DNA from: Cysteiniphilum sp. JM-1
Lineage (GTDB): Bacteria > Pseudomonadota > Gammaproteobacteria > Francisellales > Francisellaceae
Direction of reading: 5' to 3'
NCBI RefSeq assembly: GCF_008711525.1
Contig: NZ_VXKS01000007.1
Span: 50,848 to 114,847 of the forward strand
DNA length: 64,000 nt
Shown here: positions 37,169-46,599 of the stretch, in pieces
Numbering within the stretch: the first letter of the stretch is position 1
Layout: every line of letters starts with the position of its first letter
Notes under the pieces: model-generated
Seen by the model: the letters and a program-made list of their open reading frames with translations, nothing else
Told to the model about the DNA's origin: nothing
Databases searched by the model: none
Made by a program: the position numbers and the translations under genes

Positions 37169-37690
37169 ATGACTGAAGAATATTACCAAGATCACAACAG
37201 TGATGATTTTACTGAAGAAAAAAGTCGCACAAAAATAAAAAAAGAAGCGCATGATATTACCGACTTCGGTAAGAAATTAACTGAACTAAGTGAAGATCGC
37301 ATCAAAAAAATGCCACTAGATGAGAAAATTATTGATGAGATCATCAAAGCAAAATCAATGCAACGTATCGCACTGAAACGTCAGTTGCAATACATTGGTA
37401 AATTGATGCGCAACGCTGATCTTAGCGAAGCTTATGCCACTTACGATGGTTACACACAAAAAAACCAGGTTGAAATTGCTAAGATTCATCGTTTAGAGCA
37501 ATTGCGTGATGCACTTGTGAATGAGCATACGATGAAAGCAGCTCTTGATAAGCTAATGAATGATCACCCGCATACTGACACTCAGCAATTACGCCAGTTG
37601 ATTCGTAATCATCACAAAGAAGTATCTCAACAAAACCCAGGTAAATCCTATCGCCAGATTTTTCAACTACTAAAAGAAACCCTAGGTTAA
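37169..37690 (+). CDS. darP: Ribosome-associated protein DarP (YjgA)
   Basis: A 173-residue highly charged helical protein of the YjgA/DUF615 family. E. coli DarP helps late assembly of the 50S subunit. Family marks are the N-terminal DFGKKLTELSEDRIKKMPL and the C-terminal half with RLEQLRDAL and QLRQLIRNHHKE. Length is typical. It is followed three bases later by an aspartic protease gene on the same strand, suggesting co-transcription. Confidence 0.92.
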   Translation: MTEEYYQDHNSDDFTEEKSRTKIKKEAHDITDFGKKLTELSEDRIKKMPLDEKIIDEIIKAKSMQRIALKRQLQYIGKLMRNADLSEAYATYDGYTQKNQVEIAKIHRLEQLRDALVNEHTMKAALDKLMNDHPHTDTQQLRQLIRNHHKEVSQQNPGKSYRQIFQLLKETLG

Positions 37691-37693
37691 ACA

Positions 37694-38182
37694 ATGCAAA
37701 AGCGCTTTATCTATGCCTTTTGGATCGTCATCTTTATTCTTATCACCTATCTTGCACATTCTTATCTGCAACATGAAGAAAAAGTAAACCTAACACCGAC
37801 ATCACAACAAAACGCGCTTGAAAAAACGGTTATTTTAAATGCTTATAATCATCACTATGTCAGCTTTGGCTTTATTAATGGCGTCAGAGTCAAATTTTTG
37901 GTCGACACAGGTGCGAGTTCCGTCTCCATTCCCGAGCACATTGCCAAGCAAATTGGGTTAAAAAAAGGCTTGGGCTATAGCGTCAGTACTGCTAATGGCA
38001 ATATCACCGTTTATCAAACATCAATTGATCAATTACGTATTGGCAATATCACATTGAGCAATGTTCGCGCTAGCATCAATCCTCAAACAGATGATGATTT
38101 CATTCTTTTAGGTATGAGTGCATTAAAACAACTTGAGATGATTCAAAAGAACAACACACTGATTTTAAAGCAAAAAATTTAA
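37694..38182 (+). CDS. Membrane-anchored retropepsin-like aspartic protease
   Basis: A 162-residue protein with one N-terminal membrane helix (about 7-24) and a periplasmic single-domain aspartic protease fold of the TIGR02281 (clan AA) type. The active-site motif is FLVDTGASSVSI (Asp-Thr-Gly), followed by ILLGMSALKQLEM near the C-terminus, the typical flap and end signature. Such enzymes act as dimers; the substrate is unknown. It starts three bases after darP, so the two are probably one unit. Confidence 0.85.
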   Translation: MQKRFIYAFWIVIFILITYLAHSYLQHEEKVNLTPTSQQNALEKTVILNAYNHHYVSFGFINGVRVKFLVDTGASSVSIPEHIAKQIGLKKGLGYSVSTANGNITVYQTSIDQLRIGNITLSNVRASINPQTDDDFILLGMSALKQLEMIQKNNTLILKQKI

Positions 38183-38200
38183 CAAATCGTATAGCAACCA

Positions 38201-38238
38201 TTTACATTCCTTGTTTATTTCGTATACTTTCAATATAC
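38201..38238 (+). promoter_or_regulatory. Promoter and probable operator of higBA
   Basis: TTTACA (38201-38206) and TATACT (38223-38228) are 16 bases apart. The inverted repeat GTATA-N7-TATAC (38222-38238) covers the -10 box, the usual place for an autoregulating antitoxin to bind. Confidence 0.6.
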
Positions 38239-38256
38239 AAATAAAACTTGCCGATT

Positions 38257-38538
38257 ATGATAAAGTCATTCAAGCACAAAGGCTTAAAACAACTTTGGGA
38301 AAAAGGTACTACAAAAGGCATTCAACCCAAACATGCAGATAAACTACTTAGCCTGTTAACTGCTTTGGATCATATCAGTAATGAGCAAGAAATTATAACT
38401 TTGTTTTATCGATTAAGACCTCACCAACTCCATGGCAAAACAAGACCATGGGCCTTAGATGTTAATGGCAATTGGCGCTTAACATTTGAGTTAGTAGATG
38501 GCGATGTTTATATCGTTGACTACAGAGACTATCACTAA
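38257..38538 (+). CDS. higB: HigB-family toxin
   Basis: A 93-residue RelE-superfamily mRNA interferase of the HigB type, which cleaves translated mRNA on the ribosome. Marks are FKHKGLKQLWE at the N-terminus, LHGKTRPWALDVNGNWRLTFE with its basic catalytic residues, and VYIVDYRDYH at the end. The frame opens at a TTG at 38248, but the ATG at 38257 is the natural start. The toxin precedes its antitoxin, as is usual for hig loci, and ends 16 bases before it. Confidence 0.92.
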   Translation: MIKSFKHKGLKQLWEKGTTKGIQPKHADKLLSLLTALDHISNEQEIITLFYRLRPHQLHGKTRPWALDVNGNWRLTFELVDGDVYIVDYRDYH

Positions 38539-38554
38539 AACGTGGAGCATGAAA

Positions 38555-38857
38555 ATGAGCAAACATACACAACACCCTGGTCTTGTATTTAAAAGTCTTG
38601 TGATTGATGAAGACAAAGACCTCAATATCTCAAAAGTAGCAGACATGCTAGGCATTACTCGCGTTGCGTTATCCCGAGTGGTTAATGGCAAAGCAAGCCT
38701 TACACCGGATCTAGCGGCACGCATTGAGAAAGTCTTTAACATCAGCTCAGCACTAATGTTAAAAATACAGGCATCATATGATAGTCAAAAAGCGACTAAA
38801 AAACTGGAAAGCTTGGAACTCACACCTTACCAACCAGCATTTAATCAGCATATTTAG
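38555..38857 (+). CDS. higA: HigA-family antitoxin
   Basis: A 100-residue antitoxin with an HTH_XRE domain (about 25-70: ISKVADMLGITRVALSRVVNGKASLTP) that should neutralise HigB and repress the operon. The ATG at 38555 has GGAG at seven to eight bases. An ATG six bases upstream overlaps the ribosome-binding site and is less likely. It converges on metG with four bases between stops. Confidence 0.92.
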   Translation: MSKHTQHPGLVFKSLVIDEDKDLNISKVADMLGITRVALSRVVNGKASLTPDLAARIEKVFNISSALMLKIQASYDSQKATKKLESLELTPYQPAFNQHI

Positions 38858-38861
38858 AAAC

Positions 38862-40895
38862 TTAGCTAATACGCATTCCGGGAATTGCTCCTTGATCGGG
38901 CTCTAGTAGATATAAAGAATCACCATCACCGGCGCATAATACCATTCCTTCTGATAGTCCAAAACGCATTTTGCGTGGTGCTAAGTTTGCCACCATTACC
39001 GTGTATTTACCCACTAGATTCTCTGGATTATACGCAGCTTTTATGCCTGAGAATACTTGTCTTTGTTCTTGCCCTAAATCAAGCTTTAAACGCAATAGTT
39101 TATCAGAACCCTCAACATGCTCCGCTTCAATAATTTGCGCGACACGCAAATCCACTTTGAAGAAATCATCAATTTTGATTTCATTGGCGATATTTAAACT
39201 ATTTTTCACTTCAGTCTCAGGTGCGACTTCTATTACTTGTTCGGCTTCTGACTGCATCTTTTTTGTTTCCTCAATAATTAATTCAACCTTTTCTGGCTCA
39301 ACGCGTGCAATTAATGGTTTAAAGGCATTAATCTTATGCCCCAATAACACGTTGGGAATTTCCGCCCATTGCAATTGATTGATGTTTAGAAAGTGCTCGG
39401 CTTTCAACACTAACTCTGGCATTACTGGCTTCAAATAACCAATAATGATTTTAAAGAGATTAATCGCCAAACTGCACACTTCATGCACAGTTTGCTCTTG
39501 CCCTTCTTCTTTAATCAACTGCCATGGTTTATAGGCATCAACATATTGATTCGCCTGATCAGCAAGCTGCATAATTACACGTAATGCTTGTGCAAAATCA
39601 CGTTTTTCAAAAAGTGTCGTGATCTCTTCATGTGCTACATGAAAGCGCTCAATCAGCTCCTGATCATGAATATGCTCAGATAACATGCCATCAAAGCGCT
39701 TATTAATAAAGCCCGCGCAACGGCTAGCAATATTAACGACTTTACCTACGACATCTGAGTTCACCTTTTGCACAAAGTCTTCTAAATTCAAATCGATATC
39801 ATCGATTCTGGGGGTTAATTTACTGGCAAAATAATAGCGCAAATAATCTGCTTTTAAGTGATTCAAATAGGTTCTGGCTGCGATAAACGTGCCACGTGAT
39901 TTTGACATTTTTTTGCCATTGACCGTTAAAAATCCGTTAGCAAAAACACCAGTAGGCGTTCGATAATCTACAGCATTTAGAATTGCCGGCCAAAAAAGCG
40001 CATGGAAATAAATAATGTCCTTACCTATAAAGTGATAAAGCTCCGCTTTGCTGTCTTGATTCCAGTAGGCGTCAAAGTCAATGCCTGCGCGATTGCATAA
40101 ATCTTTAAAGCTTGCAATATATCCCATTGGCGCATCAAGCCATACATAGAAAAATTTCTTATTATCCGTGCCCGGAATTGGGAACCCAAAATATGGTGCA
40201 TCGCGTGATATATCCCAATCTTGCAAGCCTGACTCAAACCATTCTTTGAGTTTATTCTGCACTTCAGGTTGCAATGCCTTGTTGTGCTTCATCCATTTTT
40301 GAATATCTTCGCTTAACTGACTGATCTTAAAGAAGAAATGCTCACTGTTTTTTTGAATCGGTGTTTCACCACTAACCACAGACTTGGGATTAATCAAATC
40401 CGTTGGCGAATAGGTTGCGCCACAGACTTCACAACTATCACCATATTGATCCTCTGCTTTACACTTGGGACACGTTCCTTTGACAAAACGATCCGGCAAA
40501 AACATCTCAGCCTTTGGATCATAAGCTTGCGCAATTTCACGCGTACTAATCAGGTCATTTGCTTTAAGCTTTAAATAAATATCTTCAACAATTTCCTGAT
40601 TTAATGGATGATGTGTGGAATGATAGTTATCAAATTCAACCTCAAAATCAATAAAATCATCGCGATGTGCTTGCGACATTTGCTCAACTAATTTTTCAGG
40701 TTTAATCCCTTCTTTTTTTGCTTTAAGCATAATTGGCGTACCATGTGTGTCACTACCGCAGACAAAGTGGCACTGATTACCACGCATTTTTTGGAATCTC
40801 ACCCAAATATCTGATTGAATATAACCAAGCATATGCCCCAAATGCAAATGACCATTGGCATATGGCAATGCATTAGTAACTAGAATATTTCTCAT
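38862..40895 (-). CDS. metG: Methionyl-tRNA synthetase
   Basis: Charges tRNA-Met with methionine. The 677 residues show the class I signatures HLGH (in [10 protein letters not shown], about 15-24) and KMSKS. The zinc-knuckle insertion has four Cys (CPKC and CEVC, about 145-162). An anticodon-binding helix bundle follows, and the C-terminal EMAP/Trbp111-like tRNA-binding domain (about 577-677, [11 protein letters not shown]) makes the enzyme dimeric. All domains are intact. Confidence 0.98.
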   Translation of the reverse strand: MRNILVTNALPYANGHLHLGHMLGYIQSDIWVRFQKMRGNQCHFVCGSDTHGTPIMLKAKKEGIKPEKLVEQMSQAHRDDFIDFEVEFDNYHSTHHPLNQEIVEDIYLKLKANDLISTREIAQAYDPKAEMFLPDRFVKGTCPKCKAEDQYGDSCEVCGATYSPTDLINPKSVVSGETPIQKNSEHFFFKISQLSEDIQKWMKHNKALQPEVQNKLKEWFESGLQDWDISRDAPYFGFPIPGTDNKKFFYVWLDAPMGYIASFKDLCNRAGIDFDAYWNQDSKAELYHFIGKDIIYFHALFWPAILNAVDYRTPTGVFANGFLTVNGKKMSKSRGTFIAARTYLNHLKADYLRYYFASKLTPRIDDIDLNLEDFVQKVNSDVVGKVVNIASRCAGFINKRFDGMLSEHIHDQELIERFHVAHEEITTLFEKRDFAQALRVIMQLADQANQYVDAYKPWQLIKEEGQEQTVHEVCSLAINLFKIIIGYLKPVMPELVLKAEHFLNINQLQWAEIPNVLLGHKINAFKPLIARVEPEKVELIIEETKKMQSEAEQVIEVAPETEVKNSLNIANEIKIDDFFKVDLRVAQIIEAEHVEGSDKLLRLKLDLGQEQRQVFSGIKAAYNPENLVGKYTVMVANLAPRKMRFGLSEGMVLCAGDGDSLYLLEPDQGAIPGMRIS

Positions 40896-41052
40896 ATTAA
40901 TTGTATAGAATACTGAAAGTGCTGGTGATTATATACCACTTGCGTAATGTTTTATAGAGCTGTTCTCTTGCATTTAAAAAAAGCTTTGCCTATTTATTAT
41001 CTAGGTTTATTATGGCAAACCAATTTAAGTATAAACAACTCTTTAGCAAATA

Positions 41053-41721
41053 ATGTACTTCCTTGTTGACAAAGTAATCGTCTTTCAAATCCTTTATGTG
41101 ATCGGGATCACCGCTGAAAGCATGTCTGGCACAATCTCAGCCGGAAAAAAAAACATGGATATTTTTGGGATTGTCACCATTGCAACCATTACCGCACTAG
41201 GTGGTGGTACCGTGCGTGATGTGCTATTAGGTTACTACCCTTTGACTTGGGTAATGTATCCTGAGTATATTCTGGTGACTTTTATCGCTTCTATCTTGGC
41301 TATTTTTATCGCGCGTCACATTGTTAAGCGCCATAAATTTTTCTTAATTGTTGATGCATTGGGGCTTGTTACTTTTGCTTATTTGGGCAGTGACATTGGC
41401 TATAGTGTTGCACAGCACGCGGTAAACAATGACCATTTTATGATTTTTGGCAGCTTTATCATTGCCGTATTAATGGCGATTATCACCGGAGTATCTGGCG
41501 GCGTACTGCGCGATGTATTATGCAACGATGTCCCCCTTGTTTTCCAAGCAGAGCTCTATGCCCTTGTTGCAGCATTGGTTGGCATACTCCACGCATTAAC
41601 ATTGTATTTTAAAGTGGACAATCTTATTAGTGCACTGATTATTATTGCTATTGGTTTTAGCCTAAGATTATGCGCCATTTACAAAAATTGGCACTTGCCT
41701 AAAGTTAAATACTTTTCTTAA
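41053..41721 (+). CDS. UPF0126/TRIC-type membrane channel (YadS-like)
   Basis: A 222-residue protein with seven predicted helices and two copies of the family motif: TALGGGTVRDVLLG (first half) and TGVSGGVLRDVLCNDVP (second half). This internal duplication is the mark of UPF0126 proteins, which share the trimeric intracellular cation channel fold; some relatives are proposed glycine exporters. Substrate is unknown here. The gene diverges from metG. Confidence 0.87.
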   Translation: MYFLVDKVIVFQILYVIGITAESMSGTISAGKKNMDIFGIVTIATITALGGGTVRDVLLGYYPLTWVMYPEYILVTFIASILAIFIARHIVKRHKFFLIVDALGLVTFAYLGSDIGYSVAQHAVNNDHFMIFGSFIIAVLMAIITGVSGGVLRDVLCNDVPLVFQAELYALVAALVGILHALTLYFKVDNLISALIIIAIGFSLRLCAIYKNWHLPKVKYFS

Positions 41722-41732
41722 TCCAACTAAAG

Positions 41733-41843
41733 CTACACGCCCATGCGTTTACGCGCCATATCAGTCTGGTGATCACAGAATTTTTTATAACCTTCTGCAA
41801 ATTTTGCCCATTTTGAAGTATTTGCCGTGTTTGATATGCTCAT
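41733..41843 (-). CDS. Uncharacterised 36-residue protein
   Basis: A short frame starts at ATG 41843 and ends at TAG (41733-41735). The peptide runs MSISNTANTSKWAKFAEGY, then a basic tail with a single Cys and the end ARKRMGV. An excellent ribosome-binding site (AAGGAG, seven bases before the ATG) marks it as translated, and it overlaps no other gene. It could form one amphipathic helix (KWAKFAEGYKKF). No known family is recognised. It fills the 349-base gap between the UPF0126 gene and comF; the rest of that gap (41844-42070) shows nothing else convincing. Confidence 0.6.
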   Translation of the reverse strand: MSISNTANTSKWAKFAEGYKKFCDHQTDMARKRMGV

Positions 41844-42070
41844 TGTTATTCTCCTTGACTGGTTATGTCATTATTTCTTAGCGATTAAATATTTATCACC
41901 ACCTGCTAAATTGATTGAATTTTACACTTATCTTTGCAAAATAGATGTTTCATCAAAGTATTCAGCAGTATCATTTTTGATACACGATCAACAAGAATGC
42001 ATATTCCCAGAAATCTGCTTAACTGAGGAGTAGGTTATATCAAAGCTCATCAAACTGATTGGAGGAGTAA

Positions 42071-42733
42071 ATGTATTTGCGTGATTATGCACAAAAGCTC
42101 AAAACTATTGCCTTTTTTAGCCAGTGCATTATTTGCCAGCAAATAACAGACAACGGGCTTTGCAATAACTGTCAAGAGGCACTCACCAAAGAAGCGCATG
42201 CCAGTAAGCGCCAACAATTAATAATTAACGGGCAACCTATTATTTTCTATGCATTGAATCATTTTGAAGGTTTAACACGCAGACTGCTCTTTTTATTTAA
42301 ATATCAAAACAATCATATTGCGGGTAATGCACTAGGACTATATCTTGCAACAAGCTTTAAACGTTTACATTCACTTGCTGATGTTGATTATATCTTGCCT
42401 CTACCCAGCCATCGTTTGCGCTTTCTTGTGCGTGGCTTTAATCAAGCAGAAATTTTAGCGGGACATTTAGCTTCAGTTTATTGCACGGTTGATCTACATT
42501 CGATAAAGCGCCACAAATATACTAAACCCCAAGCCAAATCAAGCTATGAACAGCGACAACGCCAAATGCATAATGTCTTTAAGCAAAAGCGTGCGATCAC
42601 AGCAAAGCACCTTTTAATTATTGATGATGTCTATACGACAGGGGCAACCCTCAAGGCGCTTATCGCATGCATTCAAAACTTTTCAGAAAATCATATTGAG
42701 AAAATAAGTGTATTAACACTTTGTCATGCGTGA
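42071..42733 (+). CDS. comF: ComF family phosphoribosyltransferase-like protein
   Basis: A 220-residue ComF/GntX-type protein. An N-terminal zinc ribbon (CIICQ and CNNC, about 18-37) precedes a phosphoribosyltransferase fold with LPLPSHRLRFLVRGFNQAEILA and the PRPP loop LLIIDDVYTTGAT (about 178-190). ComF supports handling of imported DNA in competent bacteria. It fits with comEC elsewhere in the window. It has GGAGG upstream and overlaps udk tail to tail by ten bases. Confidence 0.93.
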   Translation: MYLRDYAQKLKTIAFFSQCIICQQITDNGLCNNCQEALTKEAHASKRQQLIINGQPIIFYALNHFEGLTRRLLFLFKYQNNHIAGNALGLYLATSFKRLHSLADVDYILPLPSHRLRFLVRGFNQAEILAGHLASVYCTVDLHSIKRHKYTKPQAKSSYEQRQRQMHNVFKQKRAITAKHLLIIDDVYTTGATLKALIACIQNFSENHIEKISVLTLCHA

Positions 42734-43377
42734 TTATGTCTTAATAATTCACGGACTTTTGAACGAATCACGTCAATCGCAATTTTATTCTTACCACCAT
42801 GCGGCACGATGATATCAGCATAGCGTTTAGAAGGCTCAATAAACTGTAAAAACATCGGGCGCACTGTTTCTAAATATTGTGTCACCACGCTATCGACTGT
42901 TCTACCGCGTTCCTTTTGATCACGCACCAAACGACGGATAAAGGATACATCCATCGGCGTATCCATGAAAATTTTAATATCCATAAGCTTTCGTATATTC
43001 TCATCAGTAAACAGCATAATCCCTTCTAGAATCAAAATGCTCGTCTGCGCGCTAATCGGCAGAGTCTGACCTTTCACACGACTATGTGTTGCATAATCAT
43101 ACAATGGCACTTCAATATTTTGACCGGCAATGAGTGACTCTAAATGCTCTTTTAATAAAGTGTGCTCAAAGGCATCTGGATGATCATAATTTAACTTGTC
43201 TAACTGTGTTTTTGATAAGTGGCTATTATCACGATAGTAATGATCCTCAGATAATACCGTCACTCTTGCGGATTCTAAATCCTCAAGCTCCTCAACAATT
43301 GTATTAGATAATAAACTTTTTCCAGAACCAGAACCGCCGACAACACCAATGATGACAATACTTTTATTACTTTGCAT
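42724..43377 (-). CDS. udk: Uridine kinase
   Basis: Phosphorylates uridine and cytidine for pyrimidine salvage. The 217 residues show P-loop GGSGSGKS, the DHYYRD substrate block, NYDHPDAF, and the FMDTPMDVSFIRRLVRDQKERGR lid region. The open frame extends to a TTG at 43437; the ATG at 43377 (MQSNKSIVIIGV) matches the family start. It ends inside the last codons of comF on the other strand. Confidence 0.93.
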   Translation of the reverse strand: MQSNKSIVIIGVVGGSGSGKSLLSNTIVEELEDLESARVTVLSEDHYYRDNSHLSKTQLDKLNYDHPDAFEHTLLKEHLESLIAGQNIEVPLYDYATHSRVKGQTLPISAQTSILILEGIMLFTDENIRKLMDIKIFMDTPMDVSFIRRLVRDQKERGRTVDSVVTQYLETVRPMFLQFIEPSKRYADIIVPHGGKNKIAIDVIRSKVRELLRHNHA

Positions 43378-43459
43378 CCGAGTACATGATTTGATGAGTT
43401 TGTGACATTCTAGCGACTTTTCTAAAAAAAGCAGCAAAATTTTCTGATTGTTATTGAGC

Positions 43460-44842
43460 TCATGATCCGATTAATACGGTTTTGATGTTAGCAAGCTCGC
43501 GTAATGCTTCTTGTGAACACTCTCGACCATAACCTGATTGTTTGATACCACCAAATGGTAATGCCGGATGCGAAGCAACACATTGATTAATAAAGCACAT
43601 ACCTGCTTCAATACGCTTCTCTGCTACTTCTTTGGCATACTCAATATCTTGGGTAAAAATCGCACTACCTAAGCCATACTTAGAGTTATTTGCAAGCTCA
43701 ATTGCTTCTTCATCATTGTCTGCATAGCTAATTGCAATGACCGGACCAAATAACTCCTCCTGAAATGCCAACATCGATGGCATGACATCCGTTAATACCG
43801 TTGGCGCATAATAGAAACCCTTTGCATTATCTGTTTCCAAGAAATATCCACCGGTTAATAATTTCGCACCTTGAGCAATACTTTCTTCAATCTGACGATG
43901 TAAATTATCACGCAAATCAGCTCTAGCCATAGGTCCCATGGTCGTATTCTCTGCTAATGGATCTCCAACAGCAATCTCGTTAACTGCATTAAGTACCGCT
44001 TGTTCAAATGCTACTTTAATAGATTTATCAACAATCAATCGTTTCGGTGAAATACACACCTGCCCACTGTTAAGCATTCTGACATTAACTATTTCTTTAG
44101 CAACTTCCTCAACGTTAATATCTTTGCGAATAATATATGCATCGGATCCACCAAGCTCCAATACAGTTTTTTTACAAACCTCTCCGGCTTGTTTAGCAAC
44201 AACACTACCTGCACGATTGCTGCCGGTAAGCGTTACCGCAGCAATATCACAATGCTTAATAATATGCTCAGAATGCGCAAGATCAATGACGACATTTTTC
44301 AACAATGGTAATGCTATTGCCTCTGTAAACAACGCTTCAATCGCACACGCTGAGCCAATAACATTCTCGGCATGCTTTAATACAATACCATTACCAATTA
44401 AGATATTAGGGATCGCCGCGCGAAACACCTGCCAGAAAGGAAAATTCCACGGCATAATCATATAGATCACACCCAATGGCGCGAAAACACGCTCAGCATT
44501 TAACCCTTGATAGTTAATCTTTTGTGGACTTAAAATTGCCTTTGCATATTCTGCATAATAATCACATAAAAAAGCACACTTCTTAATTTCAGCAATACTT
44601 TCTTTCAGTGTTTTACCCATTTCATTTGTAATTAAGCGCGCATATTGATCAGTGTTTTGCAATAACAATGCTTTGATTTTTTGCACACTTTCAATACGCT
44701 GATCAATTGCACGATCACGCCATAATAATTGTGCATTTTTGACTTTTTTAATCGTTTGATCTATTTCAGGCAACGTTAACATCGGATAAGTCTCAAGTAG
44801 CTTTGCATTACTTGGATTAACCGTTTGATATTCCTTTTTCAC
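43460..44842 (-). CDS. NAD(P)-dependent semialdehyde dehydrogenase (SafD/GabD/Sad-like)
   Basis: A 460-residue aldehyde dehydrogenase. The coenzyme loop LTGSNRAGS, the general-base Glu in LELGGSDAYI, the catalytic Cys in NSGQVCISPKR and the C-terminal PFGGIKQSGYGRE are all present. By length and motifs it is nearest the succinate-semialdehyde (Sad/YneI) group. It starts with GTG and a strong AAGGAGG. It follows a TauE/SafE exporter at 17 bases. Such a pair, SafD-SafE, oxidises sulfoacetaldehyde and exports sulfoacetate in taurine-using marine bacteria; that reading is tentative because a taurine transaminase is not in view. Confidence 0.8.
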   Translation of the reverse strand: MKKEYQTVNPSNAKLLETYPMLTLPEIDQTIKKVKNAQLLWRDRAIDQRIESVQKIKALLLQNTDQYARLITNEMGKTLKESIAEIKKCAFLCDYYAEYAKAILSPQKINYQGLNAERVFAPLGVIYMIMPWNFPFWQVFRAAIPNILIGNGIVLKHAENVIGSACAIEALFTEAIALPLLKNVVIDLAHSEHIIKHCDIAAVTLTGSNRAGSVVAKQAGEVCKKTVLELGGSDAYIIRKDINVEEVAKEIVNVRMLNSGQVCISPKRLIVDKSIKVAFEQAVLNAVNEIAVGDPLAENTTMGPMARADLRDNLHRQIEESIAQGAKLLTGGYFLETDNAKGFYYAPTVLTDVMPSMLAFQEELFGPVIAISYADNDEEAIELANNSKYGLGSAIFTQDIEYAKEVAEKRIEAGMCFINQCVASHPALPFGGIKQSGYGRECSQEALRELANIKTVLIGS

Positions 44843-44859
44843 ACTGTCCTCCTTTTTTT

Positions 44860-45678
44860 CTAAACAAGCATGGTGATGGCAACAATTAGCATCATTATAA
44901 TGTAGATAATTTGTAAATACTTATGTGAAATAAGTGCCGTTACTTTAACACCAACATTAACACCAATCACACTTGGTATCAGGGCAACGGAGAAGAATAC
45001 TAAATTCAAATAGCCAATACTATAAGGTGGCAAATTATCAGCATGCCAACCAAATAGCACAAAAAAGCCAGACATCACTAAACATAACACCATGGTCACC
45101 ACTGTTGATGTACCAATTGCTTTGCGGATATCTAAGCCGCATTTTGTTAAAAATGGCACAAAGAAAACCGATACACCTGAGAGCATCGTACACATACCTG
45201 CTAGAAATGCACTCAATGCTTTTAATGCTAATGGAGCTTGCCAAACTTTTAAGACAACTTTAAGCTTGCGCCACATCCAAATCGCCATAACAATAACAAT
45301 CAATGCAAAGATAATCTTTAGATCATTGCTGCTGATCGTGGTCATGAGAAACACACCCAAAACACCACCCAACAACACACTCACCATTGCCCAACGCAAG
45401 GTCTGATAGCAAATCTGCTTGTATTTATGCTGTTTAAAGGTGGCAAAAAAACCTAATAATACGCTAGAGCTCACACCTGAAGCAATCGCAACTTGCATTA
45501 AGTGATCGTTCGTCGGATAAGCATATTGCATCAATAAATAAAAGCCAGGAACATTAATAAGACCAGCACCTCCACCAAATACACCAGAAACAAATCCAGC
45601 CAGAAGTGCCACCAAACAGATAAGTACAATCAGTAAAGTCAAACTCAATTTATACACTCTCTTAACATTATTAAACAC
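44860..45678 (-). CDS. TauE/SafE family anion exporter
   Basis: A 272-residue inner-membrane protein with eight or so helices in two repeats (PF01925). The first repeat has GFVSGVFGGGAGLINVP and the second has AFLAGMCTMLSGVSVFFVPF. Family members export sulfite, sulfoacetate or related organosulfur anions. The GTG at 45678 has no ribosome-binding site, while a TTG at 45648 has AAGAGAG at eight bases and may be the true start. It heads the pair with the aldehyde dehydrogenase gene. Confidence 0.82.
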   Translation of the reverse strand: MFNNVKRVYKLSLTLLIVLICLVALLAGFVSGVFGGGAGLINVPGFYLLMQYAYPTNDHLMQVAIASGVSSSVLLGFFATFKQHKYKQICYQTLRWAMVSVLLGGVLGVFLMTTISSNDLKIIFALIVIVMAIWMWRKLKVVLKVWQAPLALKALSAFLAGMCTMLSGVSVFFVPFLTKCGLDIRKAIGTSTVVTMVLCLVMSGFFVLFGWHADNLPPYSIGYLNLVFFSVALIPSVIGVNVGVKVTALISHKYLQIIYIIMMLIVAITMLV

Positions 45679-45722
45679 CGATAGCGATGTTTTGTTTAAA
45701 AAGCAATATTACTTAGGCATAA

Positions 45723-45736
45723 GCTTGTATACAAGC
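45723..45736. promoter_or_regulatory. Possible GntR-type operator upstream of tauE/safE-like gene
   Basis: GCTTGTATACAAGC is a perfect 14-bp palindrome containing TTGTATACAA, the kind of site used by GntR-family (FadR/FCD) repressors. It lies 45 bases before the exporter frame. No regulator gene is adjacent. The remaining gap (45679-45868) shows nothing else. Confidence 0.4.
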
Positions 45737-45868
45737 AAGAGCTTATTAAATTCCCAAAAAATTTCCAGCTAACGCACAAACTCTACAGACTTTATCAAAT
45801 TTGAAAATATCTTGAGCGCGACTTTGTGCACTAAGTTCGCTTATATATTAGATTAAGCAGCACTCTAT

Positions 45869-46204
45869 CTATGACAAGATCACCTTTGATATTTTTAAGG
45901 CCTGCTCAAGGCATGCTTTTGGACATATTTCTATCTTTTCGGCATTGCGTGATGTGAAGTCCATTGAGCGTATTTGAAAGGTTAGTACACTGCCCTTGGT
46001 TTTGCACTTATCGGGGAGTGTTACTTCAAATCTATTCCCTCGCTCAGTGCTTGTTATTGGAGCGACAAAAGCAAAACCAGTATGCTCATTAAAAACAGCT
46101 TTTGTTAGCACTAGCGCAGGTCTACGCTTCATTATTTCGCGTCCAGAGCTTGGATCAAAATCAAGCCAGATAATATCGCCTTGACTTGGAATATATTTTT
46201 TCAA
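45869..46204 (-). CDS. mazF: MazF/PemK-family toxin
   Basis: A 111-residue endoribonuclease toxin of the MazF/ChpB type. It shows GDIIWLDFDPSSGREIMKRRPALVL (substrate-binding loop with the conserved Arg-Arg-Pro), VAPITST, and the late QIRSMDFTSRN block with the catalytic Arg and Ser/Asp region. Length is normal. It overlaps its antitoxin by four bases. It looks intact, in contrast to the second mazF at 56620. Confidence 0.93.
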   Translation of the reverse strand: MKKYIPSQGDIIWLDFDPSSGREIMKRRPALVLTKAVFNEHTGFAFVAPITSTERGNRFEVTLPDKCKTKGSVLTFQIRSMDFTSRNAEKIEICPKACLEQALKISKVILS

Positions 46205-46455
46205 AACTCTTTCCCTTTAGGTTTGTCGTGCATCCATTCTTTGTCTTCAGATAAAAGTTTAAAACTTGCTTTTGGACTTTCAGCAAGCATCTGCTCCAAG
46301 CTTAATTCCTCAATTCGTGGAGTTAAAATGATTTTGCTATCTTCAACATGAATATCTAGTTTATCGCCAGTATGAAGATTAAGCATTTGAAGTATCTTTT
46401 TGGGGATACTTACAATATTGGCGCCGCCTGATTGTCTAAGTGATAGTGATGACAT
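46201..46455 (-). CDS. mazE: MazE-family antitoxin
   Basis: An 84-residue antitoxin with an N-terminal AbrB/MazE swapped-hairpin DNA-binding domain (LRQSGGANIVSIPKKILQML, about 6-25). An acidic, flexible C-terminus should occupy the MazF groove. The ribosome-binding site AGGAG stands eight bases upstream. It represses its own promoter in known systems; matching operators lie just upstream. Confidence 0.9.
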   Translation of the reverse strand: MSSLSLRQSGGANIVSIPKKILQMLNLHTGDKLDIHVEDSKIILTPRIEELSLEQMLAESPKASFKLLSEDKEWMHDKPKGKEF

Positions 46456-46476
46456 TTGGATACTCCTGCTTTTAAA

Positions 46477-46519
46477 TTATACAAAAGTATAACACCGGAA
46501 AGCGAAAAGTATAATACTT
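46477..46519 (-). promoter_or_regulatory. Operators in the mazEF promoter
   Basis: Two inverted repeats precede mazE: TTATAC-AAAA-GTATAA (46477-46492) and AAGTATAATACTT (46507-46519). On the minus strand an extended -10 (TGTTATACT) lies within the first. A further palindrome, GATTAATTAATC, is at 46525-46536. Confidence 0.55.
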
Positions 46520-46599
46520 AATTCGATTAATTAATCATTAAGATGATTATAATACCCCAACAAAAGCTCTCAGGATTGAGCATTAGCCTACTACGATAG

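Noticed and set aside
41827..42033. 68-residue plus-strand frame before comF
   Set aside because: It overlaps the better supported 36-residue gene on the other strand and lacks a ribosome-binding site.
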